This document shows, one piece after another, positions 33,284-40,464 of a stretch of 64,000 bases of DNA. The notes under the pieces are model-generated. The model made no database searches, was not told the DNA's origin, and worked only from the letters and a program-made list of their open reading frames with translations. The stretch spans positions 84,046 through 148,045 of the forward strand of contig JASMDC010000004.1 of the NCBI GenBank assembly GCA_030753015.1, read 5' to 3'. The DNA is from Candidatus Undinarchaeales archaeon (GTDB lineage: Archaea > SpSt-1190 > JASMDC01). Position 1 is the stretch's first letter. The number at the start of each line of letters is the position of its first letter. A program made the translations under genes and the position numbers.

Positions 33284-33500
33284 GCCGGGCGTTCGGGACG
33301 CTAGACGGCTATCGCAACAGTGCCAGAAGCCGCTCCTCCGCGCCGTAGAGCCATCCCTGGAAGGAAGGTCGTCCCCACGTAACGGTTCAAGATGATCAGC
33401 TCCCTAGAGAAGATGAGGTCGCCCAGCACGAGGAACAGCAGTCCGGAGACCAGCGAAGTGGAATGGAGAAAGGCCGAGTCAGACGGGAACCGAAGGAAGT
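33284..33500. other. Spacer with a possible membrane-protein remnant on the minus strand
   Basis: From 33301 the minus strand is open for about 65 codons, reading LVSGLLFLVLGDLIFSREL and GTTFLPGMALRRGG, which resembles one or two membrane helices. The open frame has no start of its own after the plus-strand promoter at 33501, and I recognise no family. It may be a truncated gene or chance. Nothing else is seen here. Confidence 0.3.
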
Positions 33501-33518
33501 TTTTATAACAATTGTTAT
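33501..33518 (+). promoter_or_regulatory. TATA box fused to palindrome ATAACAATTGTTAT
   Basis: TTTTATA (33501-33507) runs into the 14-bp perfect palindrome ATAACAATTGTTAT (33505-33518). The same core, TAACAATTGTTA, sits in the same place against the TATA box of the UbiA-fusion gene at 50251. A repressor that covers the TATA box is the simplest reading. The next gene starts about 110 bases downstream. Confidence 0.55.
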
Positions 33519-33627
33519 GTTCGCTTTGCCATGGACACGTGTGGACACCACGAACATGTCCCGGCCGGAACGACACCGGTCACGAGCAGAGGGGGCACAC
33601 CCCCCGCCCTTCCCTGAGATAAGGACC

Positions 33628-35184
33628 ATGGAAACCATATCGCGTACCGTTGCCCTGACCCTGCTCATCTGTTTTGTCCAAGCAGCGAGCCTGTCGCCAA
33701 CACCTGTCCCTACCATGACTGCCGTACCGACCTCGGCGGGCATTGAAGTAGAATGGTGCGGACGCTACACCCGCATCTGCGGGCCGTGGCCAGCCGACGC
33801 CGAGAAGGGGTGCGGGTCGTTCTGGGAGAAATCCCCGACGGGCAGCGAAGGGGACACCCGTGGAGCGACGAAGGTCTGCTACAACACCCACCTCACCTTT
33901 GCAGAGGTGGAGGGGCCGGGCAGCGACGAGCGGACCATGCACTGCGGTCACGCCCGCGGGGAGCCGCCGTGCGTCGATCCGGAATGGTGCGGACGCTACA
34001 CACGCATCTGCGGGCCGTGGCCAGCCGACGCCGAGAAGGGGTGCAGGTCGTTCTGGGAGGGAGCACCGACGGGCGGCGAAGGGGACACCAGTGGAGCGAC
34101 GAAGGTCTGCTACAACGCCCACCTCACCTTTGCAGAGGTGGAGGAGCCGGGCAGCGACGAGCGGGCCATGCACTGCGGTCACGCCCGTGGGGAGCCGCCG
34201 TGCGTCGAACCGGATGAGGTGGAGGGCGAGGTCACCCCCGTGCCGGTGGATGCCGTCGAGCTAGAGGAGTCCAGAGCAGCGACCACCGGCCCCGAGGTCA
34301 CCGCTCCACCGGCGCCGCCGTCCCCCACGCCCTCACCAAGCCCCGCACCCGAGCTCCTGTTCGGAGTCATCCCCAAGGCCAGGGAGGGGATGATCGCCTT
34401 CGCCAAGGAGTACTGGGAGATCTTGGCCGGCGCCATCGGCTCCCTGGGTGTCGTCGCCTACTACCTCCACGTCCTCAAGCGCAAGACTCTGGGCGAGGAG
34501 GACGTGGTTGTCGAGCGGGGGAAGACGCTGGATGGGAACGCTGTCAAGGTGGCTATCACGGTCAGGAACAACTCCACCTTCAAGATCACCGATATCAAGG
34601 TCACCATCGACCACCCCCCCGCCTTCAAGGTCCAGGGCGGCTCCCCCACCGTGGAGCTGGGTAACATCAGGGCCGGCGAGTTCCAGAGCTCCGTCTTCCA
34701 CCTCGTCCCCACCAGGAGCGTGAAGGGTTCGGTGACCGGCTCCATCACCTACGAGAACAACAAGGGCAGGCCCAAGGTCGTTCCCATCGAGCCCATTGAT
34801 CTGGGCTCGGTGTCCCCCGCCCTTGAGCAGGTGCGGCTCTCCCACGAGGAGTTCGCTCAAAGGGTCCAATCCCTCATACAGGACAGCAAGACCGTGACCA
34901 TCCGAACCGACCCCGCCACGGTCTTTGGCAGGATCAAGGAGCGGTTCTCCGCCATCCACACCGTGTATGAGGTGGTGGACCCCGAGCGGACGACGTTCCT
35001 CGGCGAGTATGCGGGCCAGAACGCCTACAGCAAGGCATTCATCGGCGCATGGATCAATGTCGTCGGGGGCGCTGCGGAAGGCCAGGTCGAGCTCATCGTG
35101 TACGGCGAGGAGGAGGCGAGTGTCACGGGCCTCCTGAGCGAGCTCGTGGAGCTCATCGAGACTAAGGAGAGCTGGGTGGCGTAG
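33628..35184 (+). CDS. Exported membrane protein with two tandem Cys-rich domains (unrecognised)
   Basis: A 518-residue protein from the ATG at 33628, which follows GAGATAAGG and opens a signal peptide (TVALTLLICFVQAAS); the open frame extends 55 codons upstream through the promoter. Residues about 42-195 hold two 77-residue repeats with Cys in WCGRYTRICGPWP, AEKGCG, KVCYN, MHCGH and PPCV. A Pro/Ala/Glu-rich linker (to about 245) and one membrane helix (AGAIGSLGVVAYYLHVL, about 270) follow, then a cytoplasmic part with an Ig-like NEW/CARDB-type fold (VKVAITVRNNSTF) and a C-terminal alpha/beta domain. I do not recognise the family. The operator suggests control together with the UbiA-fusion gene. 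Confidence 0.7.
   Translation: METISRTVALTLLICFVQAASLSPTPVPTMTAVPTSAGIEVEWCGRYTRICGPWPADAEKGCGSFWEKSPTGSEGDTRGATKVCYNTHLTFAEVEGPGSDERTMHCGHARGEPPCVDPEWCGRYTRICGPWPADAEKGCRSFWEGAPTGGEGDTSGATKVCYNAHLTFAEVEEPGSDERAMHCGHARGEPPCVEPDEVEGEVTPVPVDAVELEESRAATTGPEVTAPPAPPSPTPSPSPAPELLFGVIPKAREGMIAFAKEYWEILAGAIGSLGVVAYYLHVLKRKTLGEEDVVVERGKTLDGNAVKVAITVRNNSTFKITDIKVTIDHPPAFKVQGGSPTVELGNIRAGEFQSSVFHLVPTRSVKGSVTGSITYENNKGRPKVVPIEPIDLGSVSPALEQVRLSHEEFAQRVQSLIQDSKTVTIRTDPATVFGRIKERFSAIHTVYEVVDPERTTFLGEYAGQNAYSKAFIGAWINVVGGAAEGQVELIVYGEEEASVTGLLSELVELIETKESWVA
33751..34212 (+). repeat. 231-bp tandem duplication inside the Cys-rich protein gene
   Basis: Two copies (33751-33981 and 33982-34212) differ by only a few bases, mostly in the middle. 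The repeat is 77 codons and keeps the frame. The high DNA identity points to a recent duplication or ongoing gene conversion. Confidence 0.9.
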
Positions 35185-35274
35185 CTGCATCCAAAGATCC
35201 CCTGCATCGTCGGCGACGGTTGTCATCACACGACGGGCCCCCCGTCATCTCTTTAGCCACCTCAGGAGACCCAC

Positions 35275-35880
35275 CTATGCTTCGTCGCTTTCTCCCAGCA
35301 ACGTGACGATGTCCTTCCTGATGCCCTCGGGCTCCCACTTGTTCATAAGGTACATCTTCCTCACGTTGTTGTCCCGGTCAATGAGAAGGGCGATCATGGA
35401 ATGGCGGAAGGTCTCGTCATCCTGCCTCTCCGCGATGATCTCGTACTCGTCGAGGATCTTTTCTATGGCTTCTTCGTCCCCACCGAGGAAGTGCCAGTTA
35501 CTGAAGTCCGCGCCGTACAGCTCCCCGTACTTCTTGAGCATACCGAGGGTGTCGCGCTCGGGATCGAACGAGACGAGAATAAGCACGGTCCTTCCACCGA
35601 GCTCCTCCCCCAGGGATTCCTGGAGCCTCCTGAAGTTCTTGGTGGTCCTCGGACACATGTTCGGCATCTCGCAGCTCGTGTAGATGAAGCTCATCACCTT
35701 CACCTTTCCAAGGAGCTGGTCCGAGGATATCGTCTCATTGTCCTGGTTCAGAAGCTCGAAATCGGGAGCCTTTTTGATGATGTGTAGAACTTTCTTCTCA
35801 GGTGCTGCTCTATAGGAGATTATAAATATACTCCCTAATACGATTATCCCTATTATTATGGCTATTATCTTCGATTCCAT
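35275..35880 (-). CDS. Sco/SenC-type copper chaperone-like protein
   Basis: A 201-residue thioredoxin-fold protein with an N-terminal membrane anchor (IIAIIIGIIVLGSIFIISY) and the Sco pattern APDFELLNQDNETIS, YTSCEMPNMCP, SFDPERDTL and FRHSMIALLIDRD. The His of the copper site is present. The two Cys are separated by five residues, not the usual three, which is unusual and may change copper binding. The start ATG shares a base with the upstream stop (TAATG). The nearby CuA proteins at 40077 and 40465 are the likely copper clients. Confidence 0.85.
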   Translation of the reverse strand: MESKIIAIIIGIIVLGSIFIISYRAAPEKKVLHIIKKAPDFELLNQDNETISSDQLLGKVKVMSFIYTSCEMPNMCPRTTKNFRRLQESLGEELGGRTVLILVSFDPERDTLGMLKKYGELYGADFSNWHFLGGDEEAIEKILDEYEIIAERQDDETFRHSMIALLIDRDNNVRKMYLMNKWEPEGIRKDIVTLLGESDEA

Positions 35881-36722
35881 TATTTCACCTCGAGCTTGAC
35901 CCAGTCCGATATGTACTTCCTGCCTCCACGGTCGCCCTTTGCACCGTTCCACACGGCGAACGCAAAATAGCTTATCTCACCGGATACGAACGTAGCATCG
36001 GGCTCACTGTGGGCGGAATCGAGCCTCCGTTTGAACACCACGTGCCACCTCCCGTTGTCGTACAGGCCCCGACCCTGCACCGTCTGGTTCTCCTTCACCA
36101 CAGAGGTGCCGATCCCCGTCGCCACGAGGTCACGCACCGCCGAATTGAGCGCAGGTCGTGTGACGACGAGCACCTCCTCCTCCTCGAACGGATAATGATA
36201 GTCGGCATAGGGCGTCGACCCCTCTGGAACCTCGTTCGACCAGAACTGACCATCCAGGTCGGCCTTCCAGTGCCAGATACCGACCATGTCCTTGAAGCCC
36301 ATTATGATCGAGGAGGGCTTTGTCCTGTTCTTCAGGGGGAACATGATCGCGCAGGCGTCAGAGAACGTGTTCGTGCCAGACAGGATGTCCTCGGTTTCGT
36401 CATCCCAGCTCACATAGAGATAGATGTCCTTCCCGTTGTGGAAGGCCTTCACGGCGATGGGGGGGAGCGAACCTTTTGCGGGCCAGGGGATCACCGTGAG
36501 CTGGTAGACGAGCTCGACCTCCGTTGGTGGCTGCGTGTCCCACACCTCCAGGGAGATGCCCGTGGACAGATCTATGTCCCTGTCGACGAAGGGCGCTTCT
36601 GTAACCTCCGGTTCCCCCACCCCCACCGGGCCCTCCACCGACCGGATGAAGCCATAGGTGACGAGCACCAGGAAGGAGAGCACCAATGTGATCGATACGA
36701 TCACGACGGTCTTCGGTCTCAT
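35880..36722 (-). CDS. Ethylbenzene dehydrogenase-type heme b subunit (first copy)
   Basis: A 280-residue exported protein with an N-terminal membrane anchor (VIVSITLVLSFLVLVTYGF) and the EB_dh fold of gamma subunits of type II molybdoenzymes. Such subunits bind one heme b through a Met and a Lys outside the cytoplasm. Typical segments are VKAFHNGKDIYLYVSWDDET, TFSDACAIMFPL, GIWHWKADLDGQFW and FAVWNGAKGDRGGRK. It begins 94 bases after the ahbD gene and is followed at once by the Sco gene. The paralogue at 42315 has the same layout, so the oxidoreductase may have two heme relays or alternative partners. Confidence 0.85.
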   Translation of the reverse strand: MRPKTVVIVSITLVLSFLVLVTYGFIRSVEGPVGVGEPEVTEAPFVDRDIDLSTGISLEVWDTQPPTEVELVYQLTVIPWPAKGSLPPIAVKAFHNGKDIYLYVSWDDETEDILSGTNTFSDACAIMFPLKNRTKPSSIIMGFKDMVGIWHWKADLDGQFWSNEVPEGSTPYADYHYPFEEEEVLVVTRPALNSAVRDLVATGIGTSVVKENQTVQGRGLYDNGRWHVVFKRRLDSAHSEPDATFVSGEISYFAFAVWNGAKGDRGGRKYISDWVKLEVK

Positions 36723-36816
36723 GCAGGCGTCCCTCCACGGCGATCCTCCCCGGCCCGTCCGGACACACTATCCATGAACCCCTTCAGAGGCCTACGGGAC
36801 CATTGATCGCGAGGGA

Positions 36817-37905
36817 TCATCGATGACCCTCCCCCGAAGGATGGTACACGCAGTACGGCTCCTCGCCCAGGAGGTTCCCCGAGGTGCCCAGCGCTCTGGC
36901 CCTGCACCCCCCGCAGACCGACCGGTACTCGCAGACGCCGCATCTGCCCTCTAGCAGGTCGTGGTCCCTGAGCGACCGGAAGAGGGGGGAGCCCTGGTAT
37001 ATCCTCTGGAAGGACTCCTGCCGGACGTCCCCCGCCTTCACCGGCAGGAATCCGCACCCGTACACCTCGCCCGTGCTGGAGATGAAGCAGAAGCCGTTGC
37101 CGGCCATGCATCCCCTACCACCCGAGCGTGAGCCCCGTCCACCGCCGTGGGGCCGGCCCGCAGGTCCATCCGGCGGCTTGCCGTCGTCCTCCCCCTCCAT
37201 CTGGGCGATGACCCTCGTGTAGTGCGGGGCGCAGGTCATCTTGATAGGGAGCGGCAGAGAACGGTTCCATCCATATACTCTCCTCAGCGTCCGCTCGTAC
37301 TCCTCGGGAGATATCTCCATCCTCACCTTGGCCCTTCCCGTGGGCACCAGCATGAACACGTCCCACGCCTTGGCACCGAGCCTCTCGGCAAGGTCCCGGA
37401 TGTTGGGAAGGTCCCCCAGGTTGTGCTGGGTGACGGTCGTGTTGATCTGGAAGGGCATCCCGCCGTCCTTGAACACCTTGAGGGCCGATGCGGCCATCTC
37501 GAACGAACCCGCCACCTTGCGGAAGCCGTCATGCACCTCGGGATTCGAACCGTCGATGCTTATGGAGACCATCCTCACCCCGCTCTCCTTCATCCTCCGA
37601 ACGGTCCCGGGCACTATTTTGCTCCCGCTCGGCGCCATGACAACCCTGAAACCCCGCTCGTCGGCGCGTGCCGCTATGTCGAAGATGTCCTTCCTGAGAA
37701 GGGGATCACCGCCCGACAGGATGAAGACGGGTTTGGCGAACCCGGCGATGTCATCGATAAGCCTGAAGGTCTCCTCGGTGGTGAGCTGGTGTGGATCGGG
37801 CTCGGTCTGCGCATTGGCCCTGCAGTGGACGCACGCGAACCTGCAGGCCCTGGTGGACTCCCAAGCAATGACCCGGGGCGAAGGGTGATCGTCCGACACC
37901 CTCAT
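36817..37905 (-). CDS. ahbD: Radical SAM heme synthase AhbD-like
   Basis: The last enzyme of the siroheme-dependent heme route, oxidative decarboxylation of iron-coproporphyrin to heme b. The 362-residue protein starts at ATG 37905, overlapping the ahbC stop (ATGA). The radical SAM motif is CRFACVHC near residue 21 and SGGDPLL near 68. The C-terminal auxiliary-cluster (SPASM-like) Cys are CMAGNGFC, YGCGF and CGVCEYRSVCGGC. A Gly/Arg-rich insert (residues about 242-262) is unusual. Assignment as AhbD rather than a NirJ-type paralogue rests on gene order A-B-C-D. Confidence 0.82.
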   Translation of the reverse strand: MRVSDDHPSPRVIAWESTRACRFACVHCRANAQTEPDPHQLTTEETFRLIDDIAGFAKPVFILSGGDPLLRKDIFDIAARADERGFRVVMAPSGSKIVPGTVRRMKESGVRMVSISIDGSNPEVHDGFRKVAGSFEMAASALKVFKDGGMPFQINTTVTQHNLGDLPNIRDLAERLGAKAWDVFMLVPTGRAKVRMEISPEEYERTLRRVYGWNRSLPLPIKMTCAPHYTRVIAQMEGEDDGKPPDGPAGRPHGGGRGSRSGGRGCMAGNGFCFISSTGEVYGCGFLPVKAGDVRQESFQRIYQGSPLFRSLRDHDLLEGRCGVCEYRSVCGGCRARALGTSGNLLGEEPYCVYHPSGEGHR

Positions 37906-38972
37906 ACAACCTCCATCCCGATCTCCTCGTCGGTGAGGTAGCATGCCGGATCGGGTGCCCAGAGGTCGTGGTGGGCGGCCTCCGCCCGCACCCTGAGGTT
38001 CCCGTTGCACATGTCGAGGTAGCTGCATCCAGCACACCTCCCCGTGAGGAGCGTTTTACGGTTCCTGAGGTCCTTCAGCAGCGGTTGGTCCGGATCCGAC
38101 CAGATCTCGCTGAACCTGCGCTCCAGGATGCTCCCCACCGAGTGGTGGTGCCAGAACTGGTCGGCATGCACGAATCCGTTGAAGTCGACGCATCCTATGC
38201 CCGAGCCGGAGCTGTTCCCGCCGTTCATCCGGAAGAGCTCCCGGGCCTCCTGCGCCCTCTCGGGATCCTGTTCGAGCAGCTTCCGATAGACATAGGGGGC
38301 ATCGCAGTGGTTGTCCACGGTCAGGACCTCCACGTCCCTCCCGCTCCTGTCCAGTGCCTCGACCCTCTCTATCATGTGGTCGATGAAACCGCGCCTCTCG
38401 GCGTGCGACAGGTCGTCGTGGATCAGGTCTGCCGCTCTCCCCGAGTAGACCAGGTGGTAGAAGCACACCCGCGGTATCCCCTCCTCCTCAACAAGGTCGA
38501 ACATCCGGTAGGCGTCCGGAAGGTTGTGCCTCGTGAGTGTGAACCTCAGACCGGTCCTGAGCCCGGCCGAGATGCAGTTCCGGATCCCCTGCACAGCGGA
38601 AGCATAGGCGCCGTTCAGTCCCCTGAAGCGGTCGTTCGTCCCCTCCATCCCGTCCAGGCTTATCCCGATGTAGGAGAATCCCGCTCTCTTCAGTCTCCCG
38701 GCATTCTCCCTGGTGATGAGCGTCCCGTTGGTGGACAGGACAGTCCTCATCCCGAGATCCTTCGCCCTGCCTGCCAGGTCGAACAGGTCTTCCCTCATGA
38801 GGGGCTCACCTCCCGAGAATATGAGGACGGGCACGCCGAACTGAGCAAGATCGTCGATGAGGTCCTTCCCCTGCTCCGTGGTGAGCTCGTCCGGGCGGAT
38901 CCCGCCCTCGGCCCGGGCATAGCAGTGCACGCAGCTCAGGTTGCATCTTTGCGTGGTGTTCCAGACCACCAC
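37902..38972 (-). CDS. ahbC: Radical SAM AhbC-like (12,18-didecarboxysiroheme deacetylase)
   Basis: Removes the acetate side chains of didecarboxysiroheme. The 356-residue protein has VVWNTTQRCNLSCVHCYAR at the very N-terminus, FSGGEPLM near 52, LSTNGTLIT near 78 and the C-terminal Cys set GIGCVDFNG, GRCAGCSYLDMCNGN. The pattern is that of the NirJ/AhbC group. No ATG fits; the first candidate is GTG at 38972, and in-frame codons RRGVHRRP just upstream look protein-like, so a non-standard start a few codons earlier is possible behind GGAGGGG. Confidence 0.85.
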   Translation of the reverse strand: MVVWNTTQRCNLSCVHCYARAEGGIRPDELTTEQGKDLIDDLAQFGVPVLIFSGGEPLMREDLFDLAGRAKDLGMRTVLSTNGTLITRENAGRLKRAGFSYIGISLDGMEGTNDRFRGLNGAYASAVQGIRNCISAGLRTGLRFTLTRHNLPDAYRMFDLVEEEGIPRVCFYHLVYSGRAADLIHDDLSHAERRGFIDHMIERVEALDRSGRDVEVLTVDNHCDAPYVYRKLLEQDPERAQEARELFRMNGGNSSGSGIGCVDFNGFVHADQFWHHHSVGSILERRFSEIWSDPDQPLLKDLRNRKTLLTGRCAGCSYLDMCNGNLRVRAEAAHHDLWAPDPACYLTDEEIGMEVV

Positions 38973-39043
38973 GGGCCTGCGGTGAACACCCCTCCGGTAC
39001 CGGAGGTGGTCACCCGCTCCCTCCCTTCCACACCATATCCTGG

Positions 39044-39574
39044 TTATATTGATAATGTCCGATCAACTTCCCCTGTGACGGCTGCTATCGCCCGTTCCAC
39101 GATGCGGCCGTTGCTCGTCTTCTTGAACTGCCTCGTGCTGAAGAGGATGAGGTAGTTCGCGATCCCGGTGGAGTCGCTCATCTCCTGCACGAGCCCCTCG
39201 ACCGTTGCACGATCACGGCCGTGGAGTACGGTGAACAGGTTGTACGTCCATCGGCCGGGCACCGTCCCGCGGAGGATGCAGTGTGTCACCCGCTCGTTTC
39301 CCGCGAACGCCGTCCCCACGTCCTCGATCCGGCTCTGCGGCACCTCCCAGGCTACCAGGGCGTTGGCAACGATCCCCACCCTTCTGTGGTTTATCGATGC
39401 ACCGAAGCGGCGTATCACGCCATTCTCCTTCAGCCTCTTCAGCCTCGTCACGACCTCGTCCTCGCTCAGGCCTGTGACCCTGGCTATGTCGCGGAAGGGC
39501 TCTGGCACGAGCGGTATCCCGTCCTGGGTGGCTCGCAGTAGGGCGACATCCCTCCCATCCAACTGAGGCTCCAT
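39044..39574 (-). CDS. ahbB: Siroheme decarboxylase subunit (AhbB-type, Lrp/AsnC fold)
   Basis: A 176-residue Lrp-fold protein that, with its partner, decarboxylates siroheme rather than regulating genes. It has an N-terminal helix-turn-helix-like region (LSEDEVVTRLKRLKENGVIRRFG) and the catalytic-type core INHRRVGIVANALVAWEVP, VTHCILRG, WTYNLFTVLHG. The start lies two bases after the ahbA stop. The A/B order is assumed from other archaeal clusters; the two names could be swapped. Confidence 0.82.
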   Translation of the reverse strand: MEPQLDGRDVALLRATQDGIPLVPEPFRDIARVTGLSEDEVVTRLKRLKENGVIRRFGASINHRRVGIVANALVAWEVPQSRIEDVGTAFAGNERVTHCILRGTVPGRWTYNLFTVLHGRDRATVEGLVQEMSDSTGIANYLILFSTRQFKKTSNGRIVERAIAAVTGEVDRTLSI

Positions 39575-39576
39575 GA

Positions 39577-40068
39577 CTACCGCCCGCCCATGTTGAAGTT
39601 CACCCTTACCTTGAAGAGGCGTTCTGTGGGGAGGTTCAGGACATCGCCTTCAGAGATCCCTGTCCTCATGTGTATCTCGGAGAGGAGGTGGGTCAGGCTC
39701 TCTCGGTCAGGTGCGGTGAGCGTGAACCAGACGTTGTATATGTGGTCCCTCTCGTAGTTGTGTGAGACCTCATCGTAGCCGTTGATGATCCCCACGATCT
39801 CGGAGAGCTTCCTGGAGGGCACCTTCATCGCCACCAAGGTCGCAGCCCTCAGCCCCACCTTCCGTGCGCTTATCACGGGGCCCAGCTTTCTCACAATCCC
39901 CTCCTCGCTCAGCCGTCTCAGCCGCGCCAGCACCTCCTCGCCGCTCAGGCCAAGCCCCCTGCCGATCTCCGCCCACGGCTCCTCTGTCAGGGGTATCTCC
40001 CTCTGTACCGCATCCAGAAGCTGCCTGTCCGGGCCATCAAGCCCTTCATCCACATCTCTTTCGGGCAT
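39577..40068 (-). CDS. ahbA: Siroheme decarboxylase subunit (AhbA-type, Lrp/AsnC fold)
   Basis: A 163-residue partner of AhbB. It reads GIVRKLGPVISARKVGLRA, then VSHNYERDHIYNVWFTLTA, the His/Tyr-rich strand typical of siroheme decarboxylases (and nitrite reductase NirDLGH). The start ATG at 40068 is eight bases after the CuA-protein stop behind GGAGTAGG; the longer frame overlaps that gene and is not used. Placing heme synthesis within the operon supports local heme b supply to the EB_dh subunits. Confidence 0.83.
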   Translation of the reverse strand: MPERDVDEGLDGPDRQLLDAVQREIPLTEEPWAEIGRGLGLSGEEVLARLRRLSEEGIVRKLGPVISARKVGLRAATLVAMKVPSRKLSEIVGIINGYDEVSHNYERDHIYNVWFTLTAPDRESLTHLLSEIHMRTGISEGDVLNLPTERLFKVRVNFNMGGR

Positions 40069-40076
40069 GCAAGGAC

Positions 40077-40460
40077 CTACTCCACCGTCAGCTCTCCGGT
40101 CATGTCCATGTGATGGTTGGAGCACCACACCGTGCACATGAAGGGGAAGGTCCCCTTCCTGTCGGGCGTGAACTCGATCACCTTCACGTGCCCGGCCTTG
40201 ATCTCGGGGGCCGCGACATCGAACGCCGGCAGGGCGAACCCGTGGCTCACGGTGTCGACGTTCCTGATGCGCATGGTGACCTTCTCCCCCACAGGGACCG
40301 TGACGTGCCTCGGTTGCCAGTTTCCCCTCTCGGGTGCCCTGGCGATGAGGTCCACTGTGTATGCGCTGCTCCGGTAGCTCTCGGCCCCGAGTATAGCTGC
40401 GACGACGCCCACCGTGGAGATGAGCACGATGATGACTGCAATCATTTCTCGTATTTCCAT
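40077..40460 (-). CDS. Membrane-anchored CuA-domain protein
   Basis: A 127-residue protein with an N-terminal helix (MIAVIIVLISTVGVVAAIL) and a cupredoxin domain. The full CuA ligand set is present: His in DTVSHGFALP near 73 and the loop CTVWCSNHHMDM near 109 (Cys-3-Cys-3-His-2-Met). In oxidases and N2O reductase this dinuclear copper site receives electrons from outside the membrane. No oxidase subunit I or N2O reductase gene is adjacent, so here it probably shuttles electrons within the molybdoenzyme pathway. It begins four bases after the preceding stop behind GGGTGAGG. Confidence 0.87.
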   Translation of the reverse strand: MEIREMIAVIIVLISTVGVVAAILGAESYRSSAYTVDLIARAPERGNWQPRHVTVPVGEKVTMRIRNVDTVSHGFALPAFDVAAPEIKAGHVKVIEFTPDRKGTFPFMCTVWCSNHHMDMTGELTVE

Positions 40461-40464
40461 GTCC

